From Caprimulgus europaeus (taxonomy: Eukaryota > Chordata > Aves > Caprimulgiformes > Caprimulgidae), in NCBI GenBank assembly GCA_907165065.1, contig OU015551.1, positions 1,426,001-1,490,000 on the forward strand: a DNA stretch of 64,000 bases, read 5' to 3'. Shown here piece by piece: positions 52,001 to 62,265 of the stretch; the first letter of the stretch is position 1; each line of letters begins with the position of its first letter. The notes below the pieces were generated by a model that searched no databases, had not been told where the DNA came from, and saw only the letters and a program-made list of their open reading frames with translations. The position numbers and the translations under genes are program-made.

Positions 52001-55000
52001 CTCCTCTTTAGGCATCAGAGGCTAGAATTGTAATACTAATAAACATTAAAATATGAATAATTCAAATAATAAACATTTAAATACTGTCAGGGTTTGAGCA
52101 GGAGCTGGGAATGAGGGATGCTCTTTTGTAAACTCCCCCTTCCACTAAGCTGCCTCGTAAGCAACTGAAGTGTTTTTGGTAAATCTGCTCTGTAAATCCT
52201 GGGCCCTTTGAGTTCCTGAGAGAATGGGAATCATTTGTATCATGAAAAATGACAGTTTGGGCAGTTCTAGATGTGCCTGGGCTTACAGTGAAAGGCTGGC
52301 ACATCAGTGTAGCTGGTTAAATGGGATGAAGATGTTCTGCAGCTCCTTGGTGGAGCCCAAGCTTGGGCAGGACAGTGCTGTGCCCCAGTGCACCCACGAT
52401 GGAGAGACCATGAACATACCTGGTCAGCCTGGGGATCAGTATTCATGCTCTCTGCTCTACCTGCATAAATGAAAGGAGCTCCCATCCTCAGGACCCTCCC
52501 AACATACACATCCTGAAGATGTGGTACCTGGCTGGGGTACCACCCACTTCTCTTGTGCCTGTTTTTCCTCCTGTTATGTCCCAGAGCTGGATTATTACCC
52601 ATGGGTGTGTAAGTGTGATGCTGAGCAGCCCCTGAGACATTCCCAGCTGGAATTCTCACGCTCTACATTCACTTTTAGTGTGTGGGCAAACTCTGCCTGC
52701 CCGTCTCCGGGTCCCCTTGTGCCTCCTTGCCCAGGTGTCAGGCTGTGCTGTCTTCAGTTGTTTGGTCAGAGAAATGACTTGGGCACTCTCTGTTCTGCAG
52801 GAGGCTGCCTCTCCTCATGTGTCATCATATATGCAATTACTTTGGTAGAGCAATTGCAGGAGCCAAGCTTATTGGAAGAGATTAGGTGCTGGTGATTCAT
52901 GGATCTGGGTGCTTTCGCTGCCAGGGAAAGAGTAGCAGCCTTCAAAGTCCCTAGCTGTGGAGGGATCTCTTCTGAGGGCTTGTATGTGATGGGGTCAAAC
53001 ATGAGTGTGAAGCAAGGTGAGGTGCTGTCTCTCCCTGACTCCCTCTCTCCCTCACAGGTCGGACAGCTCCTTTAATTTCATGGCCTTTTTCTTCATCTTC
53101 GGCGCCCAGTTCATCCTCACCATCCTGCAGGCGATTGGGTTCTCCGGATGGGGAGCGTGGTAAGAAGGATGTTCCTACAATCTGACAGCTGAACACCCAG
53201 CTCCTGTGCCTGAGTTACAGGCTATGGGCAGTTGCCATGAACTTGTGAGAAGCTGGTGGGAGTCTGTACAGGGTGGAGTGGAAGAAGCTGCCTCTTTTCC
53301 TCTGTGGCATAATTATATCTGCTCTTAGAGTACACAGTTCTGTTTTCATTGCTATATTGGCAGAAGTTGGGTATTTTCACCTGCTTGTTCTTTTTAGCAC
53401 CTTCCTACAATATCTATTTCTTCTTCACAATGTCACCAGCCAGTTTCAAGATTGATCTGATCCTGTCTTAGCATTGCTCTCAAATTATTTGCAGCACATG
53501 GTGAGCAGGGCATGGTGACTCACTGCTGGCCTATAGAGCAACCATTGTGAGAGTCATCCTAAAATAAATGGGACAATTTAGTGTCTGTTCCTGGTTAGGT
53601 TATAATTGTTTGGCATTTTAACTTTCTGTCTCTAGAGACTTGAGAGCAACTTCTGCTGAAATGACAAATAATGGAAAGTCTCAGCACTCCACAGAGCATT
53701 TTGGTTTTGGAACTGCTGATGCTCTCCAGTTGCTCTACCTGGTTATTGCCACCAAGGGAATAGAGTTGCAGTGTGAATCATAGGACCCTGGTGTTCCCTG
53801 CTCCCAGATCTGGTTTGTAGACACACGACCTCTGCACAACTAGAAGCACCTTGGGAATAAATCTTCTCTTCCCAAAGTCTGTGCAGCTGGCTGTCCCCTA
53901 AATGTCTGAGACTGGATTAGCAAGGGATGCTGGCAAGTGAGATTGGAGATCTTGAGGAAATACCTACCTGACCTGCATTTAACGCTGTCCATTTTCTCCA
54001 TCACTAATTTCCAAGAGCTTTAAAGCTGCCTGGTAATTTCTGGGTATGAATAAAGAGTTTTTCTGATAATAAGGACATTTTAAAATGAGAGCTATCATGA
54101 TATTGTTTGTTTCTGTTTCCTCAGTGGGTGGTTGGCTGCCATTACTTTCTTTAGCACCAACGTGGCAGCTGCTGTGTTCATGCTGTTCCCTGCCATTATG
54201 TTCACAATGGCAGCGGTGGCGATGCTCATCTGCATTTTAAGGGTAGGTGCCTCCATGTCTCTCTGACTTGGAGTATCCACATTTTGTATCACAATAACGT
54301 GAACAGGCAGCTCAGCAGCCGCTGTAAGCCATCCCTGCTCTTGAAGGTTTCATACTGCAGTCAGTTGGTGTCTCTCAGAGTATCTAGAGGACAAATCCAG
54401 ATAACACAAGACAGCTGGGGCTGGGTGTTGTCACCATTTCATGGAGCAATGTTCCTTTATGTCACTCAAGGCAAGTTTCCTTGCTCACTGGGATGGTTAT
54501 TGATGTAAAGGATCTCAGGGTGGCCTGCAGTGGGGACTGGGTGGCAGGGTGGGGAGTGGTCCCTGGTTCTCTGCAGAAAGAAGGATTTGGAGGTAGGAGT
54601 GTCTGGAAGGCTTTGGCAGGCTGATGGTGGAGGAGGAGGGAAGGCAGGAGCCCTGCTGAAGCAGCAGTGTCAGTTTGACAGGGTTTTCACCCTGCTGGCC
54701 TGGGTTGGCTGCCTGGCTGTGGGACCCCCAACCTGAATCCCAGGCATGTGGCTGGAACAGGTTCAGGTCTTGGGTTGCTGTTATCTATTTGCACCTCTCT
54801 TTGCTCTGTTATTACATTTTTAGTGCATTTGTTCCTTGGAAATACAAAGAGAGAGAAACAAACACACGATGCAGTACCACAGGTCTTTGTACCTGTTGCT
54901 GATTTCCCTCTTGTTCCTCCCTTAGGTACACAAAATCTACCGAGGGGCTGGTGGAAGCTTTCAGAAAGCTCAGGATGAGTGGCACAGCGGCGCCTGGAGG

Positions 55001-55102
55001 AACCCCCCCAGCAGGGAGGCCCAGTACAGCAATTTTTCTGGGAACAGCCTGCCAGAGTATCCCACAGTTCCCAACTATCCCCCGGGAAACCAATGGCCTT
55101 AA
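43023..55102 (+). CDS. SCAMP4: Secretory carrier-associated membrane protein 4 (6 coding exons)
   Basis: Coding exons are 43023-43029, 45795-45923, 49801-49957, 53058-53159, 54125-54242 and 54926-55102 (TAA 55100-55102). All sites are GT-AG and in phase, giving 229 aa, the length I recall for human SCAMP4. The protein begins [20 protein letters not shown] and lacks the N-terminal NPF repeats of SCAMP1-3. Four membrane segments lie at about 47-67, 69-90, 104-127 and 134-168. The cytoplasmic E-peptide [11 protein letters not shown] (88-98) lies between segments 2 and 3. The C-terminal tail ([12 protein letters not shown], then [25 protein letters not shown] and QWP) matches SCAMP4 and not SCAMP5. 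SCAMPs are tetraspanning proteins of post-Golgi recycling vesicles; the short forms act in trafficking and secretion. Identity is secure. Confidence 0.97.
45795..45923 (+). CDS. SCAMP4: SCAMP4 exon 3: N-terminal cytoplasmic domain
   Basis: 129-nt exon, residues 3-46, encoding [20 protein letters not shown] and [19 protein letters not shown]. The Cys-Phe-Tyr-Gln motif and the amphipathic segment before the first membrane span are typical of SCAMPs. Confidence 0.97.
48899..49130 (-). mobile_element. CR1 LINE fragment in SCAMP4 intron 3
   Basis: Antisense, more diverged CR1 3' end (CATAGAGCCATAGAGGCTGG, then GAGATCATCAAGTCCAACC). It lies 64 bp upstream of the duplicated acceptor tract. Confidence 0.85.
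49215..49770 (+). repeat. 556-bp duplicated segment, copy 2, at the exon 4 acceptor
   Basis: Copy of 40265-40820 placed immediately before the 30-bp acceptor tract of exon 4. The tract is itself duplicated on the other side (49194-49223 against 49771-49800, 27 of 30 identical), like a 30-bp target duplication. This leaves a decoy acceptor CAG at 49221-49223. Confidence 0.9.
49801..49957 (+). CDS. SCAMP4: SCAMP4 exon 4: membrane spans 1-2 and E-peptide
   Basis: 157-nt exon, residues 46-98, encoding [39 protein letters not shown] and the E-peptide. Directly upstream lies a 556-bp copy of intron 2 DNA, and the acceptor tract itself is duplicated at 49194-49223. Confidence 0.97.
53058..53159 (+). 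CDS. SCAMP4: SCAMP4 exon 5: membrane span 3
   Basis: 102-nt exon, residues 98-132, encoding [20 protein letters not shown] and [17 protein letters not shown] is the SCAMP4 form as I recall it; SCAMP5 has GIPGWG. Confidence 0.97.
54125..54242 (+). CDS. SCAMP4: SCAMP4 exon 6: membrane span 4
   Basis: 118-nt exon, residues 132-171, encoding [20 protein letters not shown] and [19 protein letters not shown]. Donor GTAGGT follows at 54243. Confidence 0.97.
54926..55102 (+). CDS. SCAMP4: SCAMP4 exon 7: C-terminal tail and stop
   Basis: 177-nt coding part, residues 172-229. It carries [20 protein letters not shown] and a Tyr/Pro-rich tail ending NQWP. The exon continues into the 3'UTR. Confidence 0.97.
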   Translation, partial: VHKIYRGAGGSFQKAQDEWHSGAWRNPPSREAQYSNFSGNSLPEYPTVPNYPPGNQWP

Positions 55103-57131
55103 GCAGCACCAGCTGCAAACTGCCTGGATTCTCTTCTTTTTTTGGTCTTTTTATTATTGTTATTTGAAAAGATCATTTGCATTCCCCCCTCCCCCCTCCC
55201 CAAGCACCCTTGTCACCTGGGGACTGTTTTGTTTTGGTGTTTGTCTCCTGGTCCCTGCAGAAGATCCGTGCTGCCAGCCCTCCCCACCTCTGCACGGCCT
55301 TATCAGAACCTCTTTGTTTTTGTTTGCCTTGAGTTACCAGTATTTGCCTCGTTGCAGATTGAGGAACCAACCCATTCACTGCCCTTGCTCGAGGGAATCC
55401 TCTCATGATCATGTGTGAAAAAGGCTGATTGCCCCACGACAAACACTAACCACGATTCCTGCTTCTCCTGCCTCTCCTGCCTCCCTGCTTCATTCTCATC
55501 CAGTGCTCAGCACACTGCCAAGTCCTCTGTCGTCGTAACAAACGCAGTCAGAGCGTTGGTAGCAACTGATGTTTACTCTCCTGGATGAATAATCTGGAAT
55601 TTTTCACTTTTAAAGGGAAATGCAACACCTAAATGATTTGGTACTAGTGATATCGAAGGTAGCTGTGAAATCTACAACCTCATTTGCTTGCACTCTCTGG
55701 TGAAGAATCCTTTAGAGAACGGTGCTTGCTGCGGGTGAGCTGCTGAGCTGTGAAGTCCACAGGAGTCCTCATTTGCCTGGCTAGGACTGTTGTTGTGCTA
55801 CAAGTCCTGCTTTCCCTGCTGCCAAAAGTTTTTGCCAGATCTGTGTGCTTCAAAGGTTGCAGATTCATCTCATTTAGATAATGATTGCTCACTAAAAGCC
55901 TCATTCAAAGCCCACTGGAAATTATTTTTCAGCTTGCTGCTGTTGGGCTTTGGACCTGGGTACCTGGGGGATGTTCACCCCGTTACAGGGAGCCAGCACA
56001 AGATCTTTACACCATTTAACTTCCACTTCCACAGCATCCAGGCTTTGTGCTGATCCAAGACATGCCCTATGGGACACAGCTTGCCCTGTTGGGACACCCT
56101 TTTTTCTGGGCTCCCAGCCAGGAGCCGGATGCAAGATGTAACTCTTGATCTCAGTGCTGGGGCCCCAGCGTGGTTTGGGAGTAATTCTCTTACAATGAAG
56201 AGTTTTAATTCTGCCTCCTTCTGATGCAGTTGAATCCAAACGTGACGCAGTGGGGTCTGGGAGACCAAGAGGAGCTTGTCAGTCATCCTAAGTGATGTTA
56301 GCTCTGTGGCTGTGTAGCCAGCAGCACTTTCCTTCTGTGTACAAGCAGGGAGAGAGAGATTTTTGCCTTTCTCCAAGGGAGGATAAAGCTGCTGGGAGGG
56401 ATTTTTGCCTGAGCGCTGCCCTGGGTCTCGTCGTTCATCTCCGCTCCGTGTGTGCACATCAGGGCTCCTGTAGCCTGAGCCAGCCAGTGCCCCCGTGTCC
56501 TGCAGCGATGGGAGCAGCAGAGGCTGCAGGTTTTTCTTCTCCCTCAACACCCTGCTGTGAATTTATTTATGTTTTTTTTTCCCAAACCTGTCAAATCTGG
56601 GAGGTCAGTTCCAGATGTTTTTATAAGGAGCGAATATATCAAAGTCTTCAGCTCTGAAATTCCTAGCCAACGATCCTGTGATGGATGGAGTGCTCCAGGG
56701 TGGAGACTTGGGAGGCGCTGGGCACCCCGTGGGTCAGACACCTGGCAGGTGGGGTGCCAGAGGTGTTACAGTGTAAGTGGAGTCACTCCAGAGTCACTCC
56801 AAATTCACGCTGAGTAACTGGAAAACAAAATTGGCTCCTGGAAAGGGACAGGGAGGTTGTCCTGGCTAGGTGGAATGGATTTGCAAGTGATCTTCTGAGA
56901 ACTGTCTCTACATGTGCCTTATCTAATTAATAATAGTTCATGAAGGAGAACTCTTCCTTCCCCATCGCCCCTGCAGAACTTCCCATTTGCTTGATTAACT
57001 TCTGCATCACCCTGTAAATACGAAGTGAAGTGAAGTACAGCCTGGAGTCTGCGCCACACCTCTGTTACCAGGGCCAAAGCGAAAGCAAACGTGGATCAGA
57101 GGGCAGAGCCTCCCTCAATTTCTGTTTACAA

Positions 57132-57445
57132 CAACGACGCCCCTCCGCCGAACCAGCCCCCCTCCGCCGAACCAGCCCCCCGCCGCCGAACCAGCCCCCC
57201 TGTGGCCGAACCAGCCCCCTGCCGCCGCCCCTGTGGCTAAACCAGCCCCCCTCCGCCGAACCAGCCCCCCTCCGCCGAACCAGCCCCTGCCGCCGAGCCA
57301 GAACCAGCCCCCTCCGCCGAACCAGCCCCCCGCTTCCGAACCAGCCCCCCTGTGGCCGAACCAGCCCCCCGCCGCCGAACCAGCCCCCCGCCTCCGAACT
57401 AGCCCCCGCCTCCGAACCAGCCCCCGCTTCCTAACCAGCCCCCGC
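57132..57445 (+). repeat. C-rich minisatellite CCGCCGAACCAGCCCCCCT in the SCAMP4 3'UTR
   Basis: About 17 copies of an 18-19-bp unit, irregular in places, lying in the SCAMP4 3'UTR. On the + (RNA) strand it is C-rich with runs of 5-6 C, the sort bound by poly(C)-binding proteins. Confidence 0.95.
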
Positions 57446-58394
57446 CGGACCTGGGATATTTCCCGTGCTCCGAACACGAGGGGTTTTTCTGCCTCGTGAG
57501 TGTGCAATGTGCTTGTAAGTAGGATCGCTTGAAGCCTCCTTAACAGAATCTGAGCTTTTAGGTGCCTTTGTCTTGTGTCAAGTGTCATTTTCAGTGTTCT
57601 TTGTCTCTTGCCATCAGAGTGATCAAAGAGCCGCCTGTCAATTAACTCCCTGGAAATACGACTGCACTATGGGGGAGGTGAACGGGGCTCAACGGGAGCT
57701 TGGCCACACTTGGAAGCCAGAACGTGGTGCCCCCGTGTACCACGCTCCCTCCAGCCCTGCCCCTCGCCATCCTCAGCTTCTTGCCAAAATTCTTCCAAAA
57801 GCAATTGGGGTTTGTCTTTTTTGAAGTGTGTCAGGTTGGGGATTTCAGAGGAACCAAGAGGAGAAGCACTGCTGGGGTCTCCGTGCCCTGCTGGGGTCTC
57901 CATGCCCTGCTGCTCTCTCTGTTTTTTATTTTTTATTATTTTTTCTCTCTCAGATAATCTGGGGGGCTGTTTTGAAGCACCCCCCGTTCAGTCCCATTGA
58001 AAATGCTTGATGTGAGGACGGGGGGTACTGGCCTGCTCACCAAAATGGTTGGAGCCTGACACCAAAATCCCACCCCAGTCACTGCCTGAGATCTCTACAG
58101 AGCTTAAACGAAGCTCTGGGGATGGGATCCACCATCTCCCACCCCCCACTCCATCCTCTTCCGTGTCAGAAACCGTAATTCCAGAAAGTTGACTCAATGT
58201 GCTGCCTGAACTCCCGTGGCTTATTTTTTTTTAATGTTTTTTTTTAAATGTTTACATTAGATTTCTAAGATTTCTTAACACCCTGAACCTGGCTCCCGCT
58301 CCTGTTTGGCATCCTGTGGCCTGTGTGTGCGCGATGGTTCCGTCACTTGTGGAGCTCTGGTTTTTGTTTGTGGTTTTTCTCCTGATCACAAGAC

Positions 58395-58400
58395 AATAAA
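58395..58400 (+). terminator. SCAMP4: SCAMP4 polyadenylation signal AATAAA
   Basis: Canonical hexamer followed by a GT-rich element (TGTGCTTGATG) about 15 bp downstream. A CR1 fragment begins about 45 bp later. Confidence 0.65.
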
Positions 58401-58442
58401 TGCTCATCCTGTGCTTGATGAGAAGAACTGACCTCATTAATG

Positions 58443-58770
58443 TTGATCAATATCTGAAGGGTGAGTGTCAGGAGGATGGGGCCAGGCTCTTCACAGTGGT
58501 GTCCAGTGATAGGACAAGGGGCAATGGGTGTGAGCTGGAACACAGGAGGTTCTGCTTAAACTTGAGAAGGAACTTCTTTGCTGTGAGGGTGCCAGAGCCC
58601 TGGGCCAGGCTGCCCAGGGAGGGTGTGGAGTCTCCTTCTCTGGAGACATTCAAGACCCTCCTGGACGCCTTCCTGTGTGATCTCATCCAGGTGTTCCTGC
58701 TCCGGCAGGGGGTTGGACTGGATGAGCTTTGGAGGTCCCTTCCAACCCCTGACACTCTGGGATTCTCTGG
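58443..58770 (+). mobile_element. CR1 LINE fragment downstream of SCAMP4
   Basis: Sense CR1 3' portion (GATGGGGCCAGGCTCTTCAC, then GGTTGGACTGGATGAGCTTT, ending TGGGATTCTCTGG). Confidence 0.88.
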
Positions 58771-59437
58771 TTTATTGCCCAGGAGATGGTTATCCCTGGG
58801 GTCAGCCTGTTTGACAGCCAAGGTGAGCTCCATCGCTCCATTTACCATGGAGCTGAATTTATTGCCCTGAATATTTGGGCTTCACACCCCAGTTCTGCTC
58901 TGTAGCAGATATTTAATCCTAAAAGAGCCGTTTTCATCCCAGCTGCTCGATACAACATCTGCTCATCTCAGTGTCCCCCTTCTCTCCAAAGCCTGGTGCC
59001 AGGTTCCCCCTGCCCAGCCATCAGCCCCTGGCTTGGACCCCACAGTGGTTCCCCGCAGCCACTGGCCGCGGTGCCGGTGATGTGCTGAGCAGGAGGGTGA
59101 AATTCATCCCCTTTTGCTCCAGTTCTTGCTCCAGGCGCCCAGAACCTGAGCACGAGGCAGAGCTGGTGCCCCAGCTCCTGCCCCAGCGGCTCTCAGGGCA
59201 GGTCCTTGGCACTCAGGAGACGTTGCCTCCGCTGTGCTCCCTGCACCGGGGCCGGGGCTTGGCGGGAGGACGGGGAACAGGGAGGAGCACGGAGCGGGGG
59301 GGACGGGGGGGGGGGGGGGGGCGGCTGTTGTACAGCTTGAGCGCAGCCCCTCGCCCCACGGAGCTCCCCAAAGCCTCAGGGTCCCCAGCGCTGGGGTGGG
59401 GGCTCTTCACCCCTCTGGGTGCAGCAGACAGGCCTGG

Positions 59438-60115
59438 TTTTTTCTTTATTCTCTCTTTTTGCTCTTTTTTATCTTTTTTTTTCTCCTCTTTTTTTCTTTC
59501 TTCCCCCTCTTTTTCCCCCTCTTTTTCCCCCTCTTTTTCCCCCTCTTTTTCCCCCTCCTTTTCCCCCTCCTTTTCCCCCTCCTTTTCCCCCTCCTTTTCC
59601 CCCTCCTTTTCCCCCTCCTTTTCCCCCTCCTTTTCCCCCTCCTTTTCCCCCTCCTTTTCCCCCTCTTTTTTCCCCCTCTTTTTTCCCCCTCTTTTTTCCC
59701 CCCCTTTTCCCCCCTTTTCCCCCCTTTTTCCCCCTTTTCCCCTCCTTTCTCCCTCTTTTTTCCTCTTTTTTCCTTTTTTAATCATTTTTTTCTTTTTTCT
59801 TTTTGATCTTTTTCTCATTTCTTTTTTATATTTTTTCTCTTTTTTATCTTTTAAATATTTTTTCTTTTTTAAATCTTTTTTCTTTTTTATCTTTTTTCTC
59901 TCTTCCCCTCTTTCCCTTTTAATTTTTTCTTTTCTTTCTTTTTTCTTTTTCTTTCTTCTTGTTTTCTTTGTTCTTTTTTCCTCTTTGGTTTCCTCTCTTT
60001 TTTCTCTTCCTTTTTTCACTTTTTTCCCCTTGTTCTTTTTTCCTCTCTCTTTTTCTCTTTCTTTTTTTCCCTCTTCCTTTTTTTTCTCTTTTCTCGATGT
60101 GTTTCTGCCCCTCTT
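59438..60115 (+). repeat. Long polypyrimidine tract with 12-bp CCCCCTCCTTTT core array
   Basis: About 680 bp that is almost wholly pyrimidine on the + strand. The part at 59500-59745 is a regular 12-bp array; the rest is T-rich. It gives a spurious 453-aa + frame and a 311-aa Lys/Glu - frame. Confidence 0.95.
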
Positions 60116-61408
60116 TGCTCTCCCAGGCCCTGAACACGGATGTTCCACGGCGGGAAGCTCCCGTCCCTCCCGCTCTCCCGTGCGTGTCCCTGCCTCGCTG
60201 TGTGTCCCCTTGTGCGCTGGCCCCGGTCCCTGGTGCCCAGGGCAGGGGGGCAGGGTGTGCCCCTGGGTGTTTTCCCAACAGAAATTCCCTGTTTTTCCTC
60301 ACTCCCTGGCTGCTGCTGAGCTGGTTCTGTAGCACGAGCTGGCCCAGTCCCTGCAGCCCACGCCACACGTTCGCTGCTGCAGATTTGCCTTGAAATAAAA
60401 TCAAAACGATTTCCTTCCCCTTTTGCCCGCTCCGGAGGGTTCAATTCTGCAGCCAAATGTCTGGATGACTTTTGTGTTCTCAAAAAGGGCTTGGAATTGC
60501 CTCTTTCTGGGCACGGGGCGGGGGGATGGTGGCTCTGCCCCTGGGTGTTTCATTCTCCCCAGGTCACGGCCCCTCGGCCCCCACCCAAGCCAGGAGCACG
60601 GCGGTGGGATGGCAAAACCTGGGCTGTGTGTGCAGAGCAGCTCATTTTATTTTCCCAATTCTCTAAAATCCCGGTGTTTCCTGCTAGAAAAAACACCTCT
60701 GGGGGGAAACAAGTACTTAGAGAAATGCTGAGGGGAGAGTGTTTCCCTGGAACTGGGAGAGAATGGATCCACGCAGCTGGAACTGGGGCAGTGGGATGGT
60801 GCTGGTGTTGATTGTCCCCCCAAACCACACAAACTCATTTGCCTGGTGCCTGAAAATAGTTTTGGGGTGAATCATCCGATGCTGTGAAGAAGAGGAAAGC
60901 AGTGGGATCCTTCAGTGCCTCCTCCCACCCCTCAATGTTACCCTGACAGGTGACAGGGACGACTCTTGTGCCACCAAGAGAGCAATGATTCTCCTGGCTG
61001 TGACCTCCTTCGCCAAGTGAGCACAGGGAGAGAATTTTTATGGCCTAATGATGGATCAGAATAATTCCAAGACTGAAGAAAGCAAAAGGTTTTTGGAGGT
61101 GGCACTGGGGGGCCATGTGCCCACCCAGCTCCTGTCCCAGTGGGTCCTGGAGCTCTTGTCTCGTTGATGTCCCCTGCGAGGGGCTGGTGTCCCCAAAAAG
61201 TCTTCAAAGTCCCTAAAATCCCAGCCCCCAGCTTCACTCTGCTCCCGTGGGACAGGGTGGGGGATGGAGGATTCTGCAGAGCTTCACCCACCAGTACCAG
61301 GGCTGCACCCGCTCCGTGGGACCCCCAGACCCAGATCCCCCCCTCCCCAGAGATTGTCCCGCCAGGCCCGGGTGCTGGTTGGGCCCTATAGCGGGGCGGG
61401 ACGTTGTA

Positions 61409-61500
61409 CTGGGGGCTGTGCCCCATGGGGGGCTGTGCCCCACGGCTGGGCTGTGCCCTATGGGGGGCTGTGCCCCACGGCTGGGCTGCCCGGTAGTGGG
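61409..61500 (+). repeat. Short tandem array GGGGGCTGTGCCCCACGGCT type
   Basis: Three to four units of a roughly 33-bp repeat upstream of the putative CSNK1G2 CpG island; related strings continue weakly to about 61780. Confidence 0.8.
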
Positions 61501-61849
61501 TCTCAAGCAGAGATCAGGGCCTGTCCCCTCTAACTGGGTCAGTATGTTCTGTACCGGGGCCTGTTCCCTGCAGCGGGGCTGTGCCCCACCTGAGGGCCGT
61601 GCCCTGTACAGGACCCGGTGGCCGCACGGCTGCTCTCCGCCATACCGGGGCCCCCTCCTGCACCGGCACCCGTCCGCTATAGCGGCTGTACCCCACAGGG
61701 TACCCTAGCGCAGCGCCTGGCGCCTATGGAGGACGCTGTGCCCTATACCGGGGCCTGCACCGTGCAGGGGGTTGTAGGCCAGGTGCGGCCCTGTCCCCAC
61801 AGCGGAGCCGAGCCCCGCACCGAGCCCACCGGGCCGCAGGGAGTTAAGG

Positions 61850-62265
61850 GCGGGCCCCGCCGGGAGCCAACAAGCGCGGCGCTGCCGTAAAGTGCCCCCG
61901 CACCGCCGTAAAGCCGCCGTCCTGTCGCGCTCCTCAAGCCTCCTATTCTCGAACGCGCTTTACGCCAACGCCGTTGCGCCACCACCCTCTCGTCGGCTGC
62001 GCTTGCGCCGAGCTCCGCCGGGCCTCTCCGCTTCGGAGTTGGTATTCAGGAAGGGCGTTTGCGCCGGCGGCGTGGCGGGGGGCGCATGGGTGCGTGCGGA
62101 GCTTACGCCGGCGGCGTAGCGTTGTGGCTGGCTGGCCGCTGCCCGCGGAGTGGTGAGGGGAGGCGAGCGGCGGCGGGAGCGGAGCCGGGCCGGGCCGGGG
62201 GCGCCGCCATGGGGAGGCGGCCGCGGGGCAGCGGCAGCGCGGGCCGGCGCTGAGGGCCCGCCGAG
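61850..62265 (+). promoter_or_regulatory. CpG island and noncoding first exon of the next gene, probably CSNK1G2
   Basis: An extremely CpG-rich block ends at donor GTAACG (62266). NRF1-like strings (TTGCGCC, TGCGCTTGCGCC) occur at about 61970-62070. In human 19p13.3 CSNK1G2 follows SCAMP4 in the same orientation, so this is most likely its promoter and 5'UTR exon. No casein-kinase coding sequence is inside the window, so the identity is positional. Confidence 0.55.
62209..62253 (+). CDS. Upstream ORF (14 codons) in putative CSNK1G2 first exon
   Basis: ATG in a perfect Kozak setting, GCCGCCATGG, opens a 14-codon Arg/Gly/Ser frame (MGRRPRGSGSAGRR) that stops at TGA 62251-62253, 12 bp before the donor. 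If transcribed it is a complete uORF. Whether it is translated is unknown. Confidence 0.4.
   Translation: MGRRPRGSGSAGRR

Larger units (their letters stand above)
49958..54925 (+). other. SCAMP4 introns 4-6
   Basis: 49958-53057, 53160-54124 and 54243-54925. No interspersed repeat or other gene recognised. Confidence 0.65.
55103..58420 (+). other. SCAMP4: SCAMP4 3'UTR
   Basis: About 3.3 kb from the stop to just past AATAAA at 58395-58400. No earlier canonical signal was seen. It contains a C-rich minisatellite at 57132-57445. The end is inferred from the signal only. Confidence 0.65.
58771..61849. other. Intergenic region SCAMP4 to putative CSNK1G2
   Basis: Contains the polypyrimidine tract, a 17-20-base G run at about 59306-59325 and a short tandem array. 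No gene supported. Confidence 0.6.

Noticed and set aside
43023-55102. Calling the membrane protein SCAMP5
   Set aside because: GFSGWGAC and the SREAQY...SLPEYPTVP...QWP tail are SCAMP4 features.
59213-60148. 311-aa Lys/Glu-rich frame on the - strand
   Set aside because: Reverse reading of the same pyrimidine tract.
58971-60332. 453-aa open frame rich in Phe/Ser/Pro
   Set aside because: It is the translation of the polypyrimidine tract; no domain and no coding bias.
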